Of a stretch of DNA of 64,000 nt, positions 12,068 through 24,226 are shown piece by piece. Source of the DNA: Antedon bifida (lineage: Eukaryota; Echinodermata; Crinoidea; Comatulida; Antedonidae); the NCBI GenBank assembly GCA_963402885.1, contig OY727094.1, positions 15,006,501 to 15,070,500 on the forward strand, in the 5' to 3' direction. Below the pieces are notes generated by a model. That model worked only from the letters and a program-made list of their open reading frames with translations, searched no databases and was not told where the DNA came from. The position numbers and the translations under genes were made by a program. Each line of letters starts with the position of its first letter. Within the stretch, counting starts at the first letter, position 1.

Positions 12068-12590
12068 AACGTATTGACAAGATATAATATGGATAGAAGA
12101 ATGAGTGTTATCCATTTAAGTGTAGCATGAAAGCAAACATTTTAAATTATTATAACATATTTAATTGTTAATAATGTTAATTAATACTTCAGATTACTAT
12201 AACTAACAGTGGGGGAAAAAAATACCCGGAATGTCGAATAAGGAATAAGTAACCAACTTCACAACGCTTTAGGCCTAAGCTTTTTGGGCTATCCTGCAAA
12301 ATCTTTTATGTATTATTTGTAATGTCAGTAATTTATGTTATCACTTTCTTTTGTATGTATTTTTTATGATGATTTTCCTAAAAAATTCAAATCAAATCAG
12401 ACCGACTACACTTTTCTGCAAGCCTAGCCTGGGCCTAGTACTTAGTAGGCAGGCCTGTCTAGGCTATAATAGTAGTAGGGCCAAATAACCATTTAAATTC
12501 TCCGGGTCCTAGCTAGGCTAGGTCACAGGTGGTTATATGTTTATAAAAATTTGTTTGTACAAATTTACCATTTCGCTATTTTTTTTTCAG

Positions 12591-12662
12591 ATTATTACTA
12601 AATCTAGGCCTAGATGCATTCCACCCCAAGTTAAAAAGAAACCAGCATGTCGTTTCAAAAAG
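12591..12662 (+). CDS. MYO19: Possible first MYO19 exon
   Basis: A strong polypyrimidine-AG acceptor (ending at 12590) and an AAG|GTAAAG donor bracket 24 open codons that join the next exon in phase 0. The peptide is basic (VKKKPACRFKK) and has no good start codon, so it could be untranslated leader. The first methionine of the conserved part is at 13339. Confidence 0.35.
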
Positions 12663-12866
12663 GTAAAGGAAGATGCTGTTGATATTCTCTCTGTCATGCA
12701 TAGTAGGCCTACTTTAGTAGACCTGAAGTGAACATTCTGACACAGTTATTCATTAGGGTATTAAAAACATGGAATGAAATGGTTGCCCACACATTGGCTG
12801 GTTAATTTACTAATTCCATCTGTGTAAGCCGTTCTTTAAGTCAGTAGATTGTTTAATACGTACATG

Positions 12867-12906
12867 TGCAACGTTTCAACTTGTTTTCAATAAGTCTTCA
12901 TCTGGC
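12867..12906 (-). ncRNA. Degenerate hammerhead-like motif
   Basis: Read on the minus strand the sequence has CAGATGA, then a short stem (ACTT..AAGT), then TGAAACGTTG. This resembles the CUGANGA / GAAAC core of hammerhead ribozymes found in Penelope-like and retrozyme elements, with the first core base changed. Only the core is visible, so this is a weak call. Confidence 0.3.
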
Positions 12907-13332
12907 AACTGACTAGATGTTAGTGGTTGCTAGGAGTACTGTAGCTTTGCTAGTTGTAGATTAGCGCCCCCTAAAAAGGCAAAGAACTTCGGAAAATCAC
13001 AGACTTAGGTTACAAATAGTCATTGCCAGACTTTGAAACGTCACACACATATGTATTCATGAATGGTTTAACGTAAAGAATTATAATATATACAGAATAA
13101 TTACTATTAGATCCTTCAAAATGAAGCACATCCTCTTTTCAATACATATTAATTAGGCCTCAAAGCTCCAAATAAATTCTTCAGAAAGACATGTACTGAG
13201 CGCTACAGAAAATAATTTATTCTGAAAGCTGTAACAATTACTGTTAGCAATAGTATGGTGCAATTTGTATACATGTGTATTTTAAACATTTGTTTTAAAT
13301 GTTTGTCTACATTTCTGTCACTGTAATTTCAG

Positions 13333-13437
13333 GGGTTAATGGTGTGGATACATGATGAAAACGAGGTTTGGGTTCCAGCGTGTGTTAATTCATGTTTTAG
13401 TGATGGCAAGATTATAGTCACTAAATCTAATGGCCAG
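13333..13437 (+). CDS. MYO19: MYO19 N-terminal (SH3-like) exon
   Basis: Thirty-five codons between TTTCAG and CAG|GTAAGA, phase 0-0. The MVWIHDENEVWVPACV start is the W-x-x-x-x-x-x-x-W/V-V-P-A pattern of the myosin N-terminal SH3-like subdomain. Its last 64 bases and donor are the seed of the tandem array that follows. Confidence 0.75.
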
Positions 13438-15590
13438 GTAAGAGGTTTGGGTTCCAGCGTGTGTTAATTCATGTTTTAGTGATGGCAAGATTATAGACAC
13501 TAAATCTAATGGCCAGGTAAGAGGTTTGGGTTCCAGCGTGTGTTAATTCATGTTTTAGTGATGGCAAGATTATAGTCACTAAATCTAATGGCCAGGTAAG
13601 AGGTTTGGGTTCCAGCATGTGTTAATTCATGTTTTAGTGATGGCAAGATTATAGTCACTAAATCTAATGGCTAGGTAAGAGGTTTGGGTTCCAGCGTGTG
13701 TTAATTCATGTTTTAGTGATGGCAAGATTATAGTCACTAAATGTAATGGCTAGGTAAGAGGTTTGGGTTCCAGCGTGTGTTAATTCATGTTTTAGTGATG
13801 GCAAGATTATAGTCACTAAATCTAATGGCTAGGTAAGAGGTTTGGGTTCCAGCGTGTGTTAATTCATGTTTTAGTGATGGCAAGATTATAGTCACTAAAT
13901 CTAATGGCTAGGTAAGAGGTTTGGGTTCCAGCGTGTGTTAATTCATGTTTTAGTGATGGCAAGATTATAGTCACTAAATCTAATGGCTAGGTAAGAGGTT
14001 TGGGTTCCAGCGTGTGTTAATTCATGTTTTAGTGATGGCAAGATTATAGTCACTAAATCTAATGGCTGGGTAGTAAGAGGTTTGGGTTCCAGCGTGTGTT
14101 AATTCATGTTTTAGTGATAGAAAGATTATAGTCACTAAATCTAATGGCTAGGTAAGAGGTTTGGGTTCCAGCGTGTGTGTTAATTCATGCTTTAGTGATG
14201 GCAAGATTATAGTCACTAAATCTAATGGCCAGGTAAGAGGTTTGGGTTCCAGCGTGTGTTAATTCATGTTTTAGTGATGGCAAGATTATAGACACTAAAT
14301 CTAATGGCCAGGTAAGAGGTTTGGGTTCCAGCGTGTGTTAATTCATGTTTTAGTGATGGCAAGATTATAGTCACTAAATCTAATGGCCAGGTAAGAGGTT
14401 TGGGTTCCAGCATGTGTTAATTCATGTTTTAGTGATGGCAAGATTATAGTCACTAAATCTAATGGCTAGGTAAGAGGTTTGGGTTCCAGCGTGTGTTAAT
14501 TCATGTTTTAGTGATGGCAAGATTATAGTCACTAAATCTAATGGCTAGGTAAGAGGTTTGGGTTCCAGCGTGTGTTAATTCATGTTTTAGTGATGGCAAG
14601 ATTATAGTCACTAAATCTAATGGCTAGGTAAGAGGTTTGGGTTCCAGCGTGTGTTAATTCATGTTTTAGTGATGGCAAGATTATAGTCACTAAATGTAAT
14701 GGCTAGGTAAGAGGTTTGGGTTCCAGCGTGTGTTAATTCATGTTTTAGTGATGGCAAGATTATAGTCACTAAATCTAATGGCTAGGTAAGAGGTTTGGGT
14801 TCCAGCGTGTGTTAATTCATGTTTTAGTGATGGCAAGATTATAGTCACTAAATCTAATGGCTAGGTAAGAGGTTTGGGTTCCAGCGTGTGTTAATTCATG
14901 TTTTAGTGATGGCAAGATTATAGTCACTAAATCTAATGGCTAGGTAAGAGGTTTGGGTTCCAGCGTGTGTTAATTCATGTTTTAGTGATGGCAAGATTAT
15001 AGTCACTAAATCTAATGGCTGGGTAGTAAGAGGTTTGGGTTCCAGCGTGTGTTAATTCATGTTTTAGTGATAGAAAGATTATAGTCACTAAATCTAATGG
15101 CTAGGTAAGAGGTTTGGGTTCCAGCGTGTGTGTTAATTCATGTTTTAGTGATGGCAAGATTATAGTCACTAAATCTAATGGCTGGGTAGTAAGAGGTTTG
15201 GGTTCCAGCGTGTGTTAATTCATGTTTTAGTGATAGAAAGATTATAGACACTAAATCTAATGGCCAGGTAAGAGGTTTGGGTTCCAGCGTGTGTTAATTC
15301 ATGCTTTAGTGATAGAAAGATTATAGACACTAAATCTAATGGCCAGGTAAGAGGTTTGGGTTCCAGCGTGTGTTAATTCATGTTTTAGTGATGGCAAGAT
15401 TATAGTCACTAAATATAATGGCCAGGTAAGAGGTTTGGGTTCCAGCGTGTGTTAATTCATGTTTTAGTGATAGAAAGATTATAGTCACTAAATCTAATGG
15501 CCAGGTAAGAGGTTTGAGTTCCCGCGTGTGTTAATTCATGTTTTAGTGATGGCAAGATTATAGACACAAAATATAATTGTGAGGTAAGGA
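13374..15590. repeat. 79-bp tandem array (about 27 copies) made from the 3' part of a MYO19 exon and its donor
   Basis: Each unit is GTAAGAG plus the exon segment from GTTTGGGTTCCAGCG to AATGGCCAG. The array therefore carries ~27 copies of a coding fragment (VWVPACV..SNGQ) each followed by a splice donor but lacking the true acceptor. Variants (CCAG/CTAG, GTCAC/GACAC, GCATG/GCGTG) are ordered in a higher pattern: a block of ten units, 795 bp, is itself duplicated (for example GACAC at 13496 and 14291). Confidence 0.95.
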
Positions 15591-15687
15591 GGGGAAGGAA
15601 GCATACCATCTATGTCAACAACCCAACCTTGCTACTAAGTATTCTATATAATATATTTTAAATATTGCTTGTAACTTCATTGTCTAG

Positions 15688-15793
15688 GAGGTTGTGATGT
15701 GTGGTCATGCTGGCTATCCAGTGCTGTGTACTCAAACAGATTGGATCAATACAGATGATCTTGTTTTGCTTAATCCTCTCTCAGAACCTGCTG
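15688..15793 (+). CDS. MYO19: MYO19 exon, end of the N-terminal subdomain
   Basis: Phase 0 in, phase 1 out. DDLVLLNPLSEPA is the almost universal myosin motif preceding the first motor helix (D-D-L-x-x-L-x-x-L-x-E). Confidence 0.8.
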
Positions 15794-16084
15794 GTAAGTG
15801 AATTAATAGTAGACACATGTTTCAATGGTTGTTAATAATATACAGGTCTTCCTCCGATTAAAGACCCCTTTAATTAAAAGCTCAATCTAATTTAAATCTT
15901 TTACCATTAGCTGCTGCCTCCCTCTAATTAGAGATCAGAGACCACAATTTGGATGAATCCAACTGAACAATTTCCTTCAAATTTCCCTGCAATTAAAGAC
16001 CACTTTAAAATAAAATGTTATAATTACAGTATTATACATTTTTAGAGTAGAACAGCGGACAATTTGAAGAAAATTAGACAAAAT

Positions 16085-16660
16085 ACTGGCAACACACGTT
16101 TGTTACTTAACCTAATGTTTTCTGTTCATAGTGCTGAACTGTTTACGTGAGCGGTAGTTAGCTGGTAGATACCACACTCAGGCTGGTAGATACCACACTC
16201 AGACTGGCAACACACTTGTTACTTAACCTAATGTTTTCTGTTCATAGTGCTGAACTGTTTACGTGAGCGGTAGTTAGCTGGTAGATACCACACTCAGGCT
16301 GGTAGATACCACACTCAGACTGGCAACACACGTTTGTTACTTAACATAATGTTTTCTGTTCATAGTGCTAAACTGTTTACGTGAGCGGTACTTAGCTGGT
16401 AGATACCACACTCAGGCTGGTAGATACCACACTCAGACTGGCAACACACTTGTTACTTAACCTAATGTTTTCTGTTCATAGTGCTGAACTGTTTATGTGA
16501 GCGGTACTTGGCTGGTAGATACCACACTCAGACTGGCAACACACTTGTTACTTAACCTAATGTTTTCTGTTCATAGTGCTGAACTGTTTACGTGAGCAGT
16601 AGTTAGCTGGTAGATACCACACTCAGACTGGCAACACACTTGTTACTTTGAATCCTTTCA
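16085..16660. repeat. Five tandem copies of the acceptor side of MYO19 exon 16577-16716
   Basis: Copies of intron end TGTTTTCTGTTCATAG plus the exon start (TGCTGAACTGTTTACGTGAG...) begin at 16132, 16248, 16366, 16492 and 16577. Only the last is joined to the full exon. Copies 1, 2 and 5 have TAG where the protein needs Tyr; copies 3 and 4 have TAC. An internal 24-bp duplication (GCTGGTAGATACCACACTCA) is present in copies 1-3. Confidence 0.9.
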
Positions 16661-16716
16661 AAGAAACTGGACATTTTGATGTTCATATGATTCATCGTTA
16701 CCATAGTAATCAAAAG
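16577..16716 (+). pseudogene. MYO19: MYO19 motor exon with premature stop
   Basis: It reads VLNCLREQ-stop-LAGRYHTQTGNTL then VTLNPFK, phase 1 in and 0 out. RY followed by xxxYT..G.xLV.xNPF is the conserved myosin strand leading to the P-loop. TAG at 16600-16602 sits exactly at the tyrosine. The rest of the exon is intact. Confidence 0.85.
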
Positions 16717-17219
16717 GTAAACAAAAATTTGCTAGTATACTATTGATTTTCAGGAAAATTGATATGTTGGTGACATCACTATTAAAATCTTGACTTCAAT
16801 TTAATCTTCAAATAATATTGGGCAAAAATATTAATATGTCCTCAGTTGCACTTAGAAGTGAGAACTTAGAAATATATGCTGAGCTTCCCTGAAAAGATAA
16901 TTGTTTTGCTGAATATGCCATTTTATGTCACATAATACTGTAGTTATTCACTTTTTGATCAAAAATTGGGAAAAAAACATTATTTACCTGAAAAACTGTA
17001 CTTTTTTAACAGTCACATTTTCTGTCGGAAAATGGGATTTTGGTTAAATTTAACCATTAATTTTGTCTTTTTTTAAAGTAAACCACTATATTTGTTTGTT
17101 TTTTATTTCTTTAAAATGAATAACTTTATTAAAAGAGCAAAATGGCTTGATTTTATTAATCCTCATTTTCATGTTTTTGGGGAATATACATCTTTATTTT
17201 ATATTATATATTTTATCAG

Positions 17220-17333
17220 GCACACCCACCACATGTATGTAGAGTTGCAGAAATAGCATTGTGTAATCTTACTAGAAGACTAGACAAGATTAATCAGTCA
17301 ATAATTGTCAGCGGTGAAAGTGGTTCTGGAAAG
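17220..17333 (+). CDS. MYO19: MYO19 P-loop exon
   Basis: Thirty-eight codons, phase 0-0, ending INQSIIVSGESGSGK at the AAG|GTAATT donor; the T of GKT starts the next exon. This is the ATP-binding P-loop of the myosin motor. Confidence 0.9.
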
Positions 17334-17682
17334 GTAATTCAACAATTTCAGTTTTACGTTTCTTTTCACCAATGTAATCAGAGTCAATTTTTTACCTTTA
17401 AAACCATTTCTTTATTTTGAAATAATAGTGAGGCCCAAACTTGAAAAAAAAATAGAGAGGCTAAAAGCATGGACAAGTAATAGAGAGTGCTATAATTTGT
17501 TTTTACTGTTTCAAAGGAAACTGTTACAAAATCAGCATTTATTGAATGTCACTAAATGCTTGCCAGACGTGCAAAGAGGGAATGTTGGCAACCCATTTTC
17601 ACAAAGGCAGTTTAGTCAATATTTTTTGTGAGCATACAAAAACGTTTGTTATTCTCTGTTATTTATTATTGTTTTATTACAG

Positions 17683-17931
17683 ACATGGAATGCAAGATGT
17701 TTACTAAAATATCTGACAACGGTGGCAGTATGTAACTCTGGATATGAAAAACATTGACTCATGTGTGTAAAATTACAGTTTTTATTTCATCATAATCATA
17801 GATTTGTCTCTGTTTTGTTACTTATTTGTGATAACTTGTTGTCTTTTTTGTTCATAGTGGTTTCACGCCATCACCAGCAGATTGCATTGAACGTAGAATA
17901 TTAGACTCAAATCCTATTCTTGAAGCATTTG
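17683..17931 (+). CDS. MYO19: Two MYO19 exons after the P-loop, junction ambiguous
   Basis: 17683- reads TWNARCLLKYLTTVA and 17877-17931 reads CIERRILDSNPILEAFG (the IE.RIL.SNP..EAFGNA helix). The first GT (17728) leaves phase 0, which hits a stop in the next exon. A second in-frame donor GTAACT four bases later (17732) leaves phase 1, which joins the acceptors at 17877 or 17880 without a stop. I prefer 17731 as the exon end. Confidence 0.6.
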
Positions 17932-18740
17932 GTAATTATTATGTTTATCTTTAATAAAGTACAGTAAGATACACATGTCATTCTCAAATGTAAAAACATC
18001 TATGTACTGTTATGGTCCTAAGAAAGATTGCTAGAAGTTGGACCTTTATTTTTGTTAAATATACAAAATCAGCATTTTTAAATCATATCAATATATCAAA
18101 TTTTCTATATTCATCATCATTATCATCAACAGATAAAGAAAAAAATAGAGTAAGATTAAGAACAGTGGATAAAGAGATGAGAACCAAATAAAAATGAGCT
18201 TAATGATAGTGTACCATTAAAATTACAAGAAAACCAGGGAAGAGTTAAATTGTAATTTAACTCTTCCCTGAGAAAACTGAAATATAAAAGTCAACAAGTA
18301 TCATACTGATTTAAAAATAAATAAATAAAGCTACACCTAACCTAAAATTGATTAACGCTTTATGTAAAATGAAACTTAAAATGATAATTTAAAGCAGTTT
18401 GTGTACTGATTTTACATTTTGTAATTCTAGCATAATCTTTAACCTTCAGTCATGGTGCCAAAATCCTTTAAACTCCTAATATATAGGCTAAAACCGTTGA
18501 TCAGCAGTGGGGAACTTACAGTATGTTCTAAATATGAATTTGGTGAGATTTTATGCTCAAATTTAATTTTGGGCAGATTTGGTATCATTAAGACTAGTAG
18601 AATTAATTGCAATTGATGGCAATATTTGATGGCCTGTACCAGTATATATATATACAGTAATATTAATCTTTTGCCACCCAGTACCCTACACCTCCCTACA
18701 ACCCCATCTCTGTTAGACAACTATTATTTTATTTTCTTAG

Positions 18741-19074
18741 GCAATGCTAGCACATCCAGGAATCACAATAGTAGCCGCTTTGGAAAGTACATTCAGCTAC
18801 AATTCAGTCTGTAAGTTTCATACATTATTTTTATTTGTCAACGTTCAACCAACATACTGTATACAGGCCATGCATTTTGAGTTTCTACATATGCCATTTT
18901 GTGTGTCATAGCAGGGAAGAATGAAATTACACACAAGAGGAATTCTTATTTTAACTTTCCAATTTTGTTTTCAGTAATCATGTTGTTGGTGCTTCTATTC
19001 AGACATATCTTCTTGAGAAAACTAGAGTTGTTTATCAATGTGATGGTGCCAGGAATTTTCACATCTTTTACTAA
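18741..19074 (+). pseudogene. MYO19: MYO19 switch I exon and following exon ending in a stop
   Basis: 18741-18810 encodes NASTSRNHNSSRFGKYIQL, the switch I loop NxNSSRFGK. 18975-19074 encodes [16 protein letters not shown] and ARNFHIFY, and its last codon before the GTTAGT donor is TAA (19072-19074) where the family has Gln (HIFYQ). It splices in phase 0 to the exon at 20618. Confidence 0.8.
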
Positions 19075-19244
19075 GTTAGTATTAGTTATGTTTCATTTTT
19101 TTGTACCTTTAAACCAGATAACCAACTGTTTAACTTAGCTGCTGGAAACTGTGATACATTTGCATATTTTCTGCAGGTTAGAGAAAACCCTGCAATTTAT
19201 TTCTGTTGCCATGTTTCTAAAGTGAGTAGGCTAATAGCAAACAT

Positions 19245-20200
19245 ATGTCAGCAATTATACCCTTTGGTTGTAATCAGGTTGTTAAAATTCTACTGATATT
19301 CACAGGGGCCTGTTCTATTATACCCTTTGGTTGTAATCAGGTTGTTAAAATTCTACTGATATTCACAGGGGCCTGTTCTATTATACCCTTTGGTTGTAAT
19401 CAGGTTGTTAAAATTCTACTGATATTCACAGGGGCCTGTTCTATTATACCCTTTGGTTGTAATCAGGTTGTCCAAATTCTACTGATATTCACAGGGGCCT
19501 GTTCTATTATACCCTTTGGTTGTAATCAGGTTGTTAAAATTCTACTGATATTCACAGAGGCCTGTTCTATTATACCCTTTGGTTGTAATCAGGTTGTTAA
19601 AATTCTACTGATATTCACAGGGGCCTGTTCTATTATACCCTTTGGTTGTAATCAGGTTGTCCAAATTCTACTGATATTCACAGGGGCCTGTTCTATTATA
19701 CCTTTGGTTGTAATCAGGTTGTCCAAATTCTACTGATATTCACAGGGGCCTGTTCTATTATACCCTTTGGTTGTAATCAGGTTGTTAAAATTCTACTGAT
19801 ATTCACAGGGGCCTGTTCTATTATACCCTTTGGTTGTAATCAGGTTGTTAAAATTCTACTGATATTCACAGGGGCCTGTTCTATTATACCCTTTGGTTGT
19901 AATCAGGTTGTCCAAATTCTACTGATATTCACAGGGGCCTGTTCTATTATACCCTTTGGTTGTAATCAGGTTGTTAAAATTCTACTGATATTCACAGGGG
20001 CCTGTTCTATTATACCCTTTGGTTGTAATCAGGTTGTTCAAATTCTACTGATATTCACAGGGGCCTGTTCTATTGTACCCTTTGGTTGTAATCAGGTTGT
20101 CCAAATTCTACTGATATTCACAGGGGCCTGTTCTATTATACCCTTTGGTTGTAATCAGGTTGTCCAAATTCTACTGATATTCACAGGGGCCTGTTTTTTT
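19245..20200. repeat. 63-bp tandem array (about 15 copies) in a MYO19 intron
   Basis: The unit runs through CCCTTTGGTTGTAATCAGG, TTGTTAAAATTCTACTGATA and TTCACAGGGGCCTGTTCTAT. Copies alternate between GTTAAAATTC and GTCCAAATTC. The length is a multiple of three, which creates a spurious 163-codon frame. Confidence 0.95.
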
Positions 20201-20617
20201 GTTTGTTCTGCGCGTTTTTGCTTTGTCCTGGTATTTAACTGACCGCACACATGTTTGAAAGTATTGAAGCGTGACGTTTTTTTTTCACAAACTTGAGGTT
20301 GCGCTAATGATAGCACCCAAAACTGTACAATGACAATACTTCTCCCATGATTTCACAAGGTTTGCGTGTGAATATGAAAACATGTAATAAGTCTGGAGAT
20401 CAATGAAGGCAGATGTGAAAAGGATCTTTCTGGTACTGATATTAAACATCTTGGAACAAAATTGTCACTTTGTAATATTTTGTAGTATAGCGAAAGAAAG
20501 CACTCACTCTACTAATTTTATCAAAGCATGAAATATATTATTAGTTTATATTATTCTCATTACTGTATTATTCTTTTTAATAATATCATTAACATTTCTT
20601 CTTTCAAATTATCATAG

Positions 20618-20815
20618 ATGCTGTTTGGCGCAAATGAAAGGGAAATGAGGAACTGGTTACTAGGAAATGTATTGAGTTCAGACAACTTAAACTATGTGTC
20701 ACTAAACCGTTCAGAAGATGCATGTAATCAAAAGAATAAACAAGATTTTATAGTAACAAAGCTAGCAATGTCTAATGTTGGACTTAGCAGGTCACAGCAA
20801 CAAGGATTATTTAAA
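20618..20815 (+). CDS. MYO19: MYO19 motor exon (after switch I)
   Basis: Sixty-six open codons, phase 0-0, beginning MLFGANEREMRNWLL and ending GLSRSQQQGLFK. It corresponds to the QICKGASEDERLQW..TQNNIFK segment of vertebrate MYO19. Confidence 0.8.
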
Positions 20816-20844
20816 GTAAGAAGCTTTTACTTAATTAGTAAGTA

Positions 20845-20920
20845 AGCAATGTCTAATGTTGGACTTAGCATGTCAAAGCAACAAGAATTATTTAAAGTAA
20901 GAAACTTTTACTTAATTAGA
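20845..20920 (+). repeat. Duplicate of the 3' end and donor of MYO19 exon 20618-20815
   Basis: The last ~50 bases of the exon (GCAATGTCTAATGTTGGACT..TTTAAA) and the first ~20 intron bases (GTAAGAA.CTTTTACTTAATTA) are repeated once, 80 bp downstream, with four substitutions. Confidence 0.9.
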
Positions 20921-21296
20921 ACTGGTTACTTAATAAACATTGTTTTACCAGGGAAGAGTGAAATTCTCTGGTAAAACATGGTTAAACTTAGTGGTGATAT
21001 TATTAGTAGAACCTGAACCAAAGCAATGTGTTTAGATGCCTTGGTTGAACTAATCCAGCACATGTGGACAGTAAACATCAGTGAACTTTTACCTAGTTTT
21101 TACAATCATGATAGTATATTGATTCAAAACAACTTTTACAAATTTATGGTTTGCCTTTAATGAAAACCAAATGGTAGTATATAAATAAGTGTTTTACAGT
21201 AATAGACTTTGGTGTTTTTTATACATAAATCTAATAGTAATGTTATAATTCTATTTTTGAATTATTGAATTGAATTTGAAATGTGTTTATTTGTAG

Positions 21297-21387
21297 GTTC
21301 TAAGTGGTATACTTCATCTTGGAAATGTAGAGTTTATTAGTGATGATGATGTTACTGGACCATGTGAAATTGATTGTGAAAAACAAG
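21297..21387 (+). CDS. MYO19: MYO19 motor exon
   Basis: Reads VLSGILHLGNVEFISDDD, the conserved L.gILHLGNi.F helix of myosin motors. Phase 0 in, phase 1 out, joining GA GTT at 22922. Confidence 0.9.
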
Positions 21388-21439
21388 GTAAATGATATAA
21401 AGGTTATGCTGTTTAATTATTTTCTGTATTATACCAATA

Positions 21440-22558
21440 AAAAGATTGCATACAGTATTTATAGTTTAGCTTAAAGTAGTTGCGACCTTTAAGATTGCAT
21501 ACAGTATTTATAGTTTAGCTTAAAGTAGTTGCGACCTTTAAGATTGCATACAGTATTTATAGTTTAGCTTAAAGTAGTTGCGACCTTTAAGATTGTATAC
21601 AGTATTTATAGTTTAGCTTAAAGTAGTTGCGACCTTTAAGTTTGCATACAGTATTTATAGTTTAGCTTAAAGTAGTTGCGACCTTTAAGATTGCATACAG
21701 TATTTATAGTTTTGCTTAAAGTAGTTGCGACCTTTAAGATGGCATACAGTATTTATAGTTTAGCTTAAAGTAGTTGCGACCTTTAAGATTGCATACAGTA
21801 TTTATAGTTTAGCTTAAAATAGTTGCGACCTTTAAGTTTGCATACAGTATTTATAGTTTAGCTTAAAGTAGTTGCGACCTTTAAGTTTGCATACAGTATT
21901 TATAGTTTAGCTTAAAGTAGTTGCGACCTTTAAGATTGCATACAGTATTTATAGTTTAGCTTAAAGTAGTTGCGACCTTTAAGATTGCATACAGTATTTA
22001 TAGTTTAGCTTAAAGTAGTTGCGACCTTTAAGATTGCATACAGTATTTATAGTTTAGCTTAAAGTAGTTGCGACCTTTAAGTTTGCATACAGTATTTATA
22101 GTTTAGCTTAAAGTAGTTGCGATCTTTAAGATTGCATACAGTATTTATAGTTTAGCTTAAAGTAGTTGCGACCTTTAAGATTGCATACAGTATTTATAGT
22201 TTAGCTTAAAGTAGTTGCGACCTTTAAGATTGCATACAGTATTTATAGTTTAGCTTAAAGTAGTTCCGACCTTTAAGATTGCATACAGTATTTATAGTTT
22301 AGCTTAAAGTAGTTGCGACCTTTAAGATAGCATACAGTATTTATAGTTTAGCTTAAAGTAGTTGCGACCTTTAAGATAGCATACAGTATTTATAGTTTAG
22401 CTTAAAATAGTTGCGACCTTTAAGTTTGCATACAGTATTTATAGTTTAGCTTAAAGTAGTTGTGACCTTTAAGATTGCATACAGTATTTATAGTTTAGCT
22501 TAAAGTAGTTGCGACCTTTAAGATTGCATACAGCATTTATAGTTTGCTTAAAGTACCT
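21440..22558. repeat. 49-bp tandem array (about 22 copies) in a MYO19 intron
   Basis: The unit runs AAGATTGCATACAGTATTTA, TAGTTTAGCTTAAAGTAGTT, GCGACCTTT. Copies differ mainly at the AAGATTG/AAGTTTG/AAGATAG position. It starts 50 bp after a donor and contains no exon sequence. Confidence 0.95.
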
Positions 22559-22921
22559 TTAAGTTTTAATAGATTATATTTATAATAAATTGGCGTTTAT
22601 TTATGATTCAAAATATTCTATCAACAGTTTATATATCTTTTTAGTATTTTTTAAATTGTTTTTATTTCTACCATAATATAATATATGAGAAATAACTAAA
22701 AACAGACATAAGGAATAGCTTAATATTCTGATAGGTTGGCCAAAAAATATATAAAAAAATATCATTAATAATTTTGTCATTTTAAAATCTTAAATAATCT
22801 TATTAATATTCTTCTCCATCTTCAAAAAATGTTGATAAAATTTTTCAGCCAAAGAAAGATTTTATAATTTACTAATTATTCAATATATCATATTGTTGTA
22901 CTATTGATGTTGCTTCATCAG

Positions 22922-24226
22922 GAGTTGACACCTCTGTTAATGCTGCTGCACAGTTACTTGGTCTTGATGTTGATGCCTTAACTAGATGTCTAGCATTCCG
23001 ACAAATCACTGCATCTCACAAGCGTAGAAAGAGTGTCTTTATGAAACCTTGCTTAAAAGATGAATGTCATACAAGGAGAGATTGTCTTGCAAAGTTACTC
23101 TATGCCAGGTATTTTACAAACATTATAAGTATAATATTTGTTTTGTAGTGAAAGGAACCTACTTACTCTTTTAAAATGATCTTGTACAGTATTTGCCTTT
23201 TTACTGACATGTTATACATTCAAAACAAACCAACAGAAGATGTTGTACATATCCAATAACTTTTATTTGCTTCCCCATATGCATGCTGGGCTGCACCAAG
23301 GTGAATTGCCCACAGCAAATCATACATACACCTTTAAACATTCACAAAAATAAAATAAACATACATTACATGCAAACTCTAATACATAGTCAATTTAATT
23401 TCATTTTTATTCTGCCTAATCTCTCTTTCTGTCATGGCCTGACTTTTTTCTGCCTAATTTCTTTCTTTGACATGTAGTTCGTATGTAACAGGAGAAAATG
23501 TTTACATGCAAACGTTTTCAACACTTTGGTTTCACACAAAAAAAAACCTAGCTTTGAAGACTGACTAAATTATATTTTAATGTTTCAGAGTTTCTGATTG
23601 GCTTGTTGGATTCATCAATGGCTGTACCATGGCCAGGAGTTGGCAGTCTTACATTGGTCTACTGGATGTCTACGGATTTGAAAGTTTTTCATTTAACAGT
23701 TTGGAGCAATTATGCATAAATTATGCAAATGAGAAGCTTCAGCAACATTTTGTGCACAACTTCCTCAAAGCAGAACAGGTATTCCAACAAACTTATTTCT
23801 ATATATAGAGTATGCTAATATACAGTTGGTGCAACAGTGTTTTATTAGAGTGATAATATCAAGTTCTTTTATTAAAAAAAAAAAAAAATGAAGAAAAATA
23901 ATATAGCACTTCTTTTAGTTTATATCAAACGAATCTCGTAAAAAAATATCAAAATACTAGTATAATTATAATACAATATAAAATAATTAAGATAACAATA
24001 ATAATTAAAGTTTATGAGAATTATCATTCACTTTTGTTATCTAACAGTGATAATGATGAACCTTTATAAACATAATTATACTGCTGATTAAACAGCCATG
24101 TTTATATTATTCTAGGATGACTGTCAATCTGAGGAAATTCCATGGAAATTTGAAGACTTTACTGACAATAAAACATGTCTTGATATTATTGAAGGCAACA
24201 TCAGTATATTTGCTCTCATGAATCAA
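22922..24226 (+). CDS. MYO19: MYO19 switch II region (exons 22922-23108, 23589-23778, 24116-24226)
   Basis: All three exons are open and phase-consistent (1-2, 2-0, 0-0). They carry the [15 protein letters not shown] and [10 protein letters not shown] helices, switch [29 protein letters not shown], and [18 protein letters not shown] up to LMNQ. This is the best preserved part of the motor. The exons that should follow are not found downstream. Confidence 0.9.

Noticed and set aside
19103-19177. A possible extra MYO19 exon (NQLFNLAAGNCDTFAYFLQ)
   Set aside because: It resembles a myosin segment weakly, but its phase does not fit the preceding exon and the exon at 20618 already covers the whole family segment.
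19245-19736. 163-codon frame as a gene
   Set aside because: It is the 63-bp tandem array in an intron.
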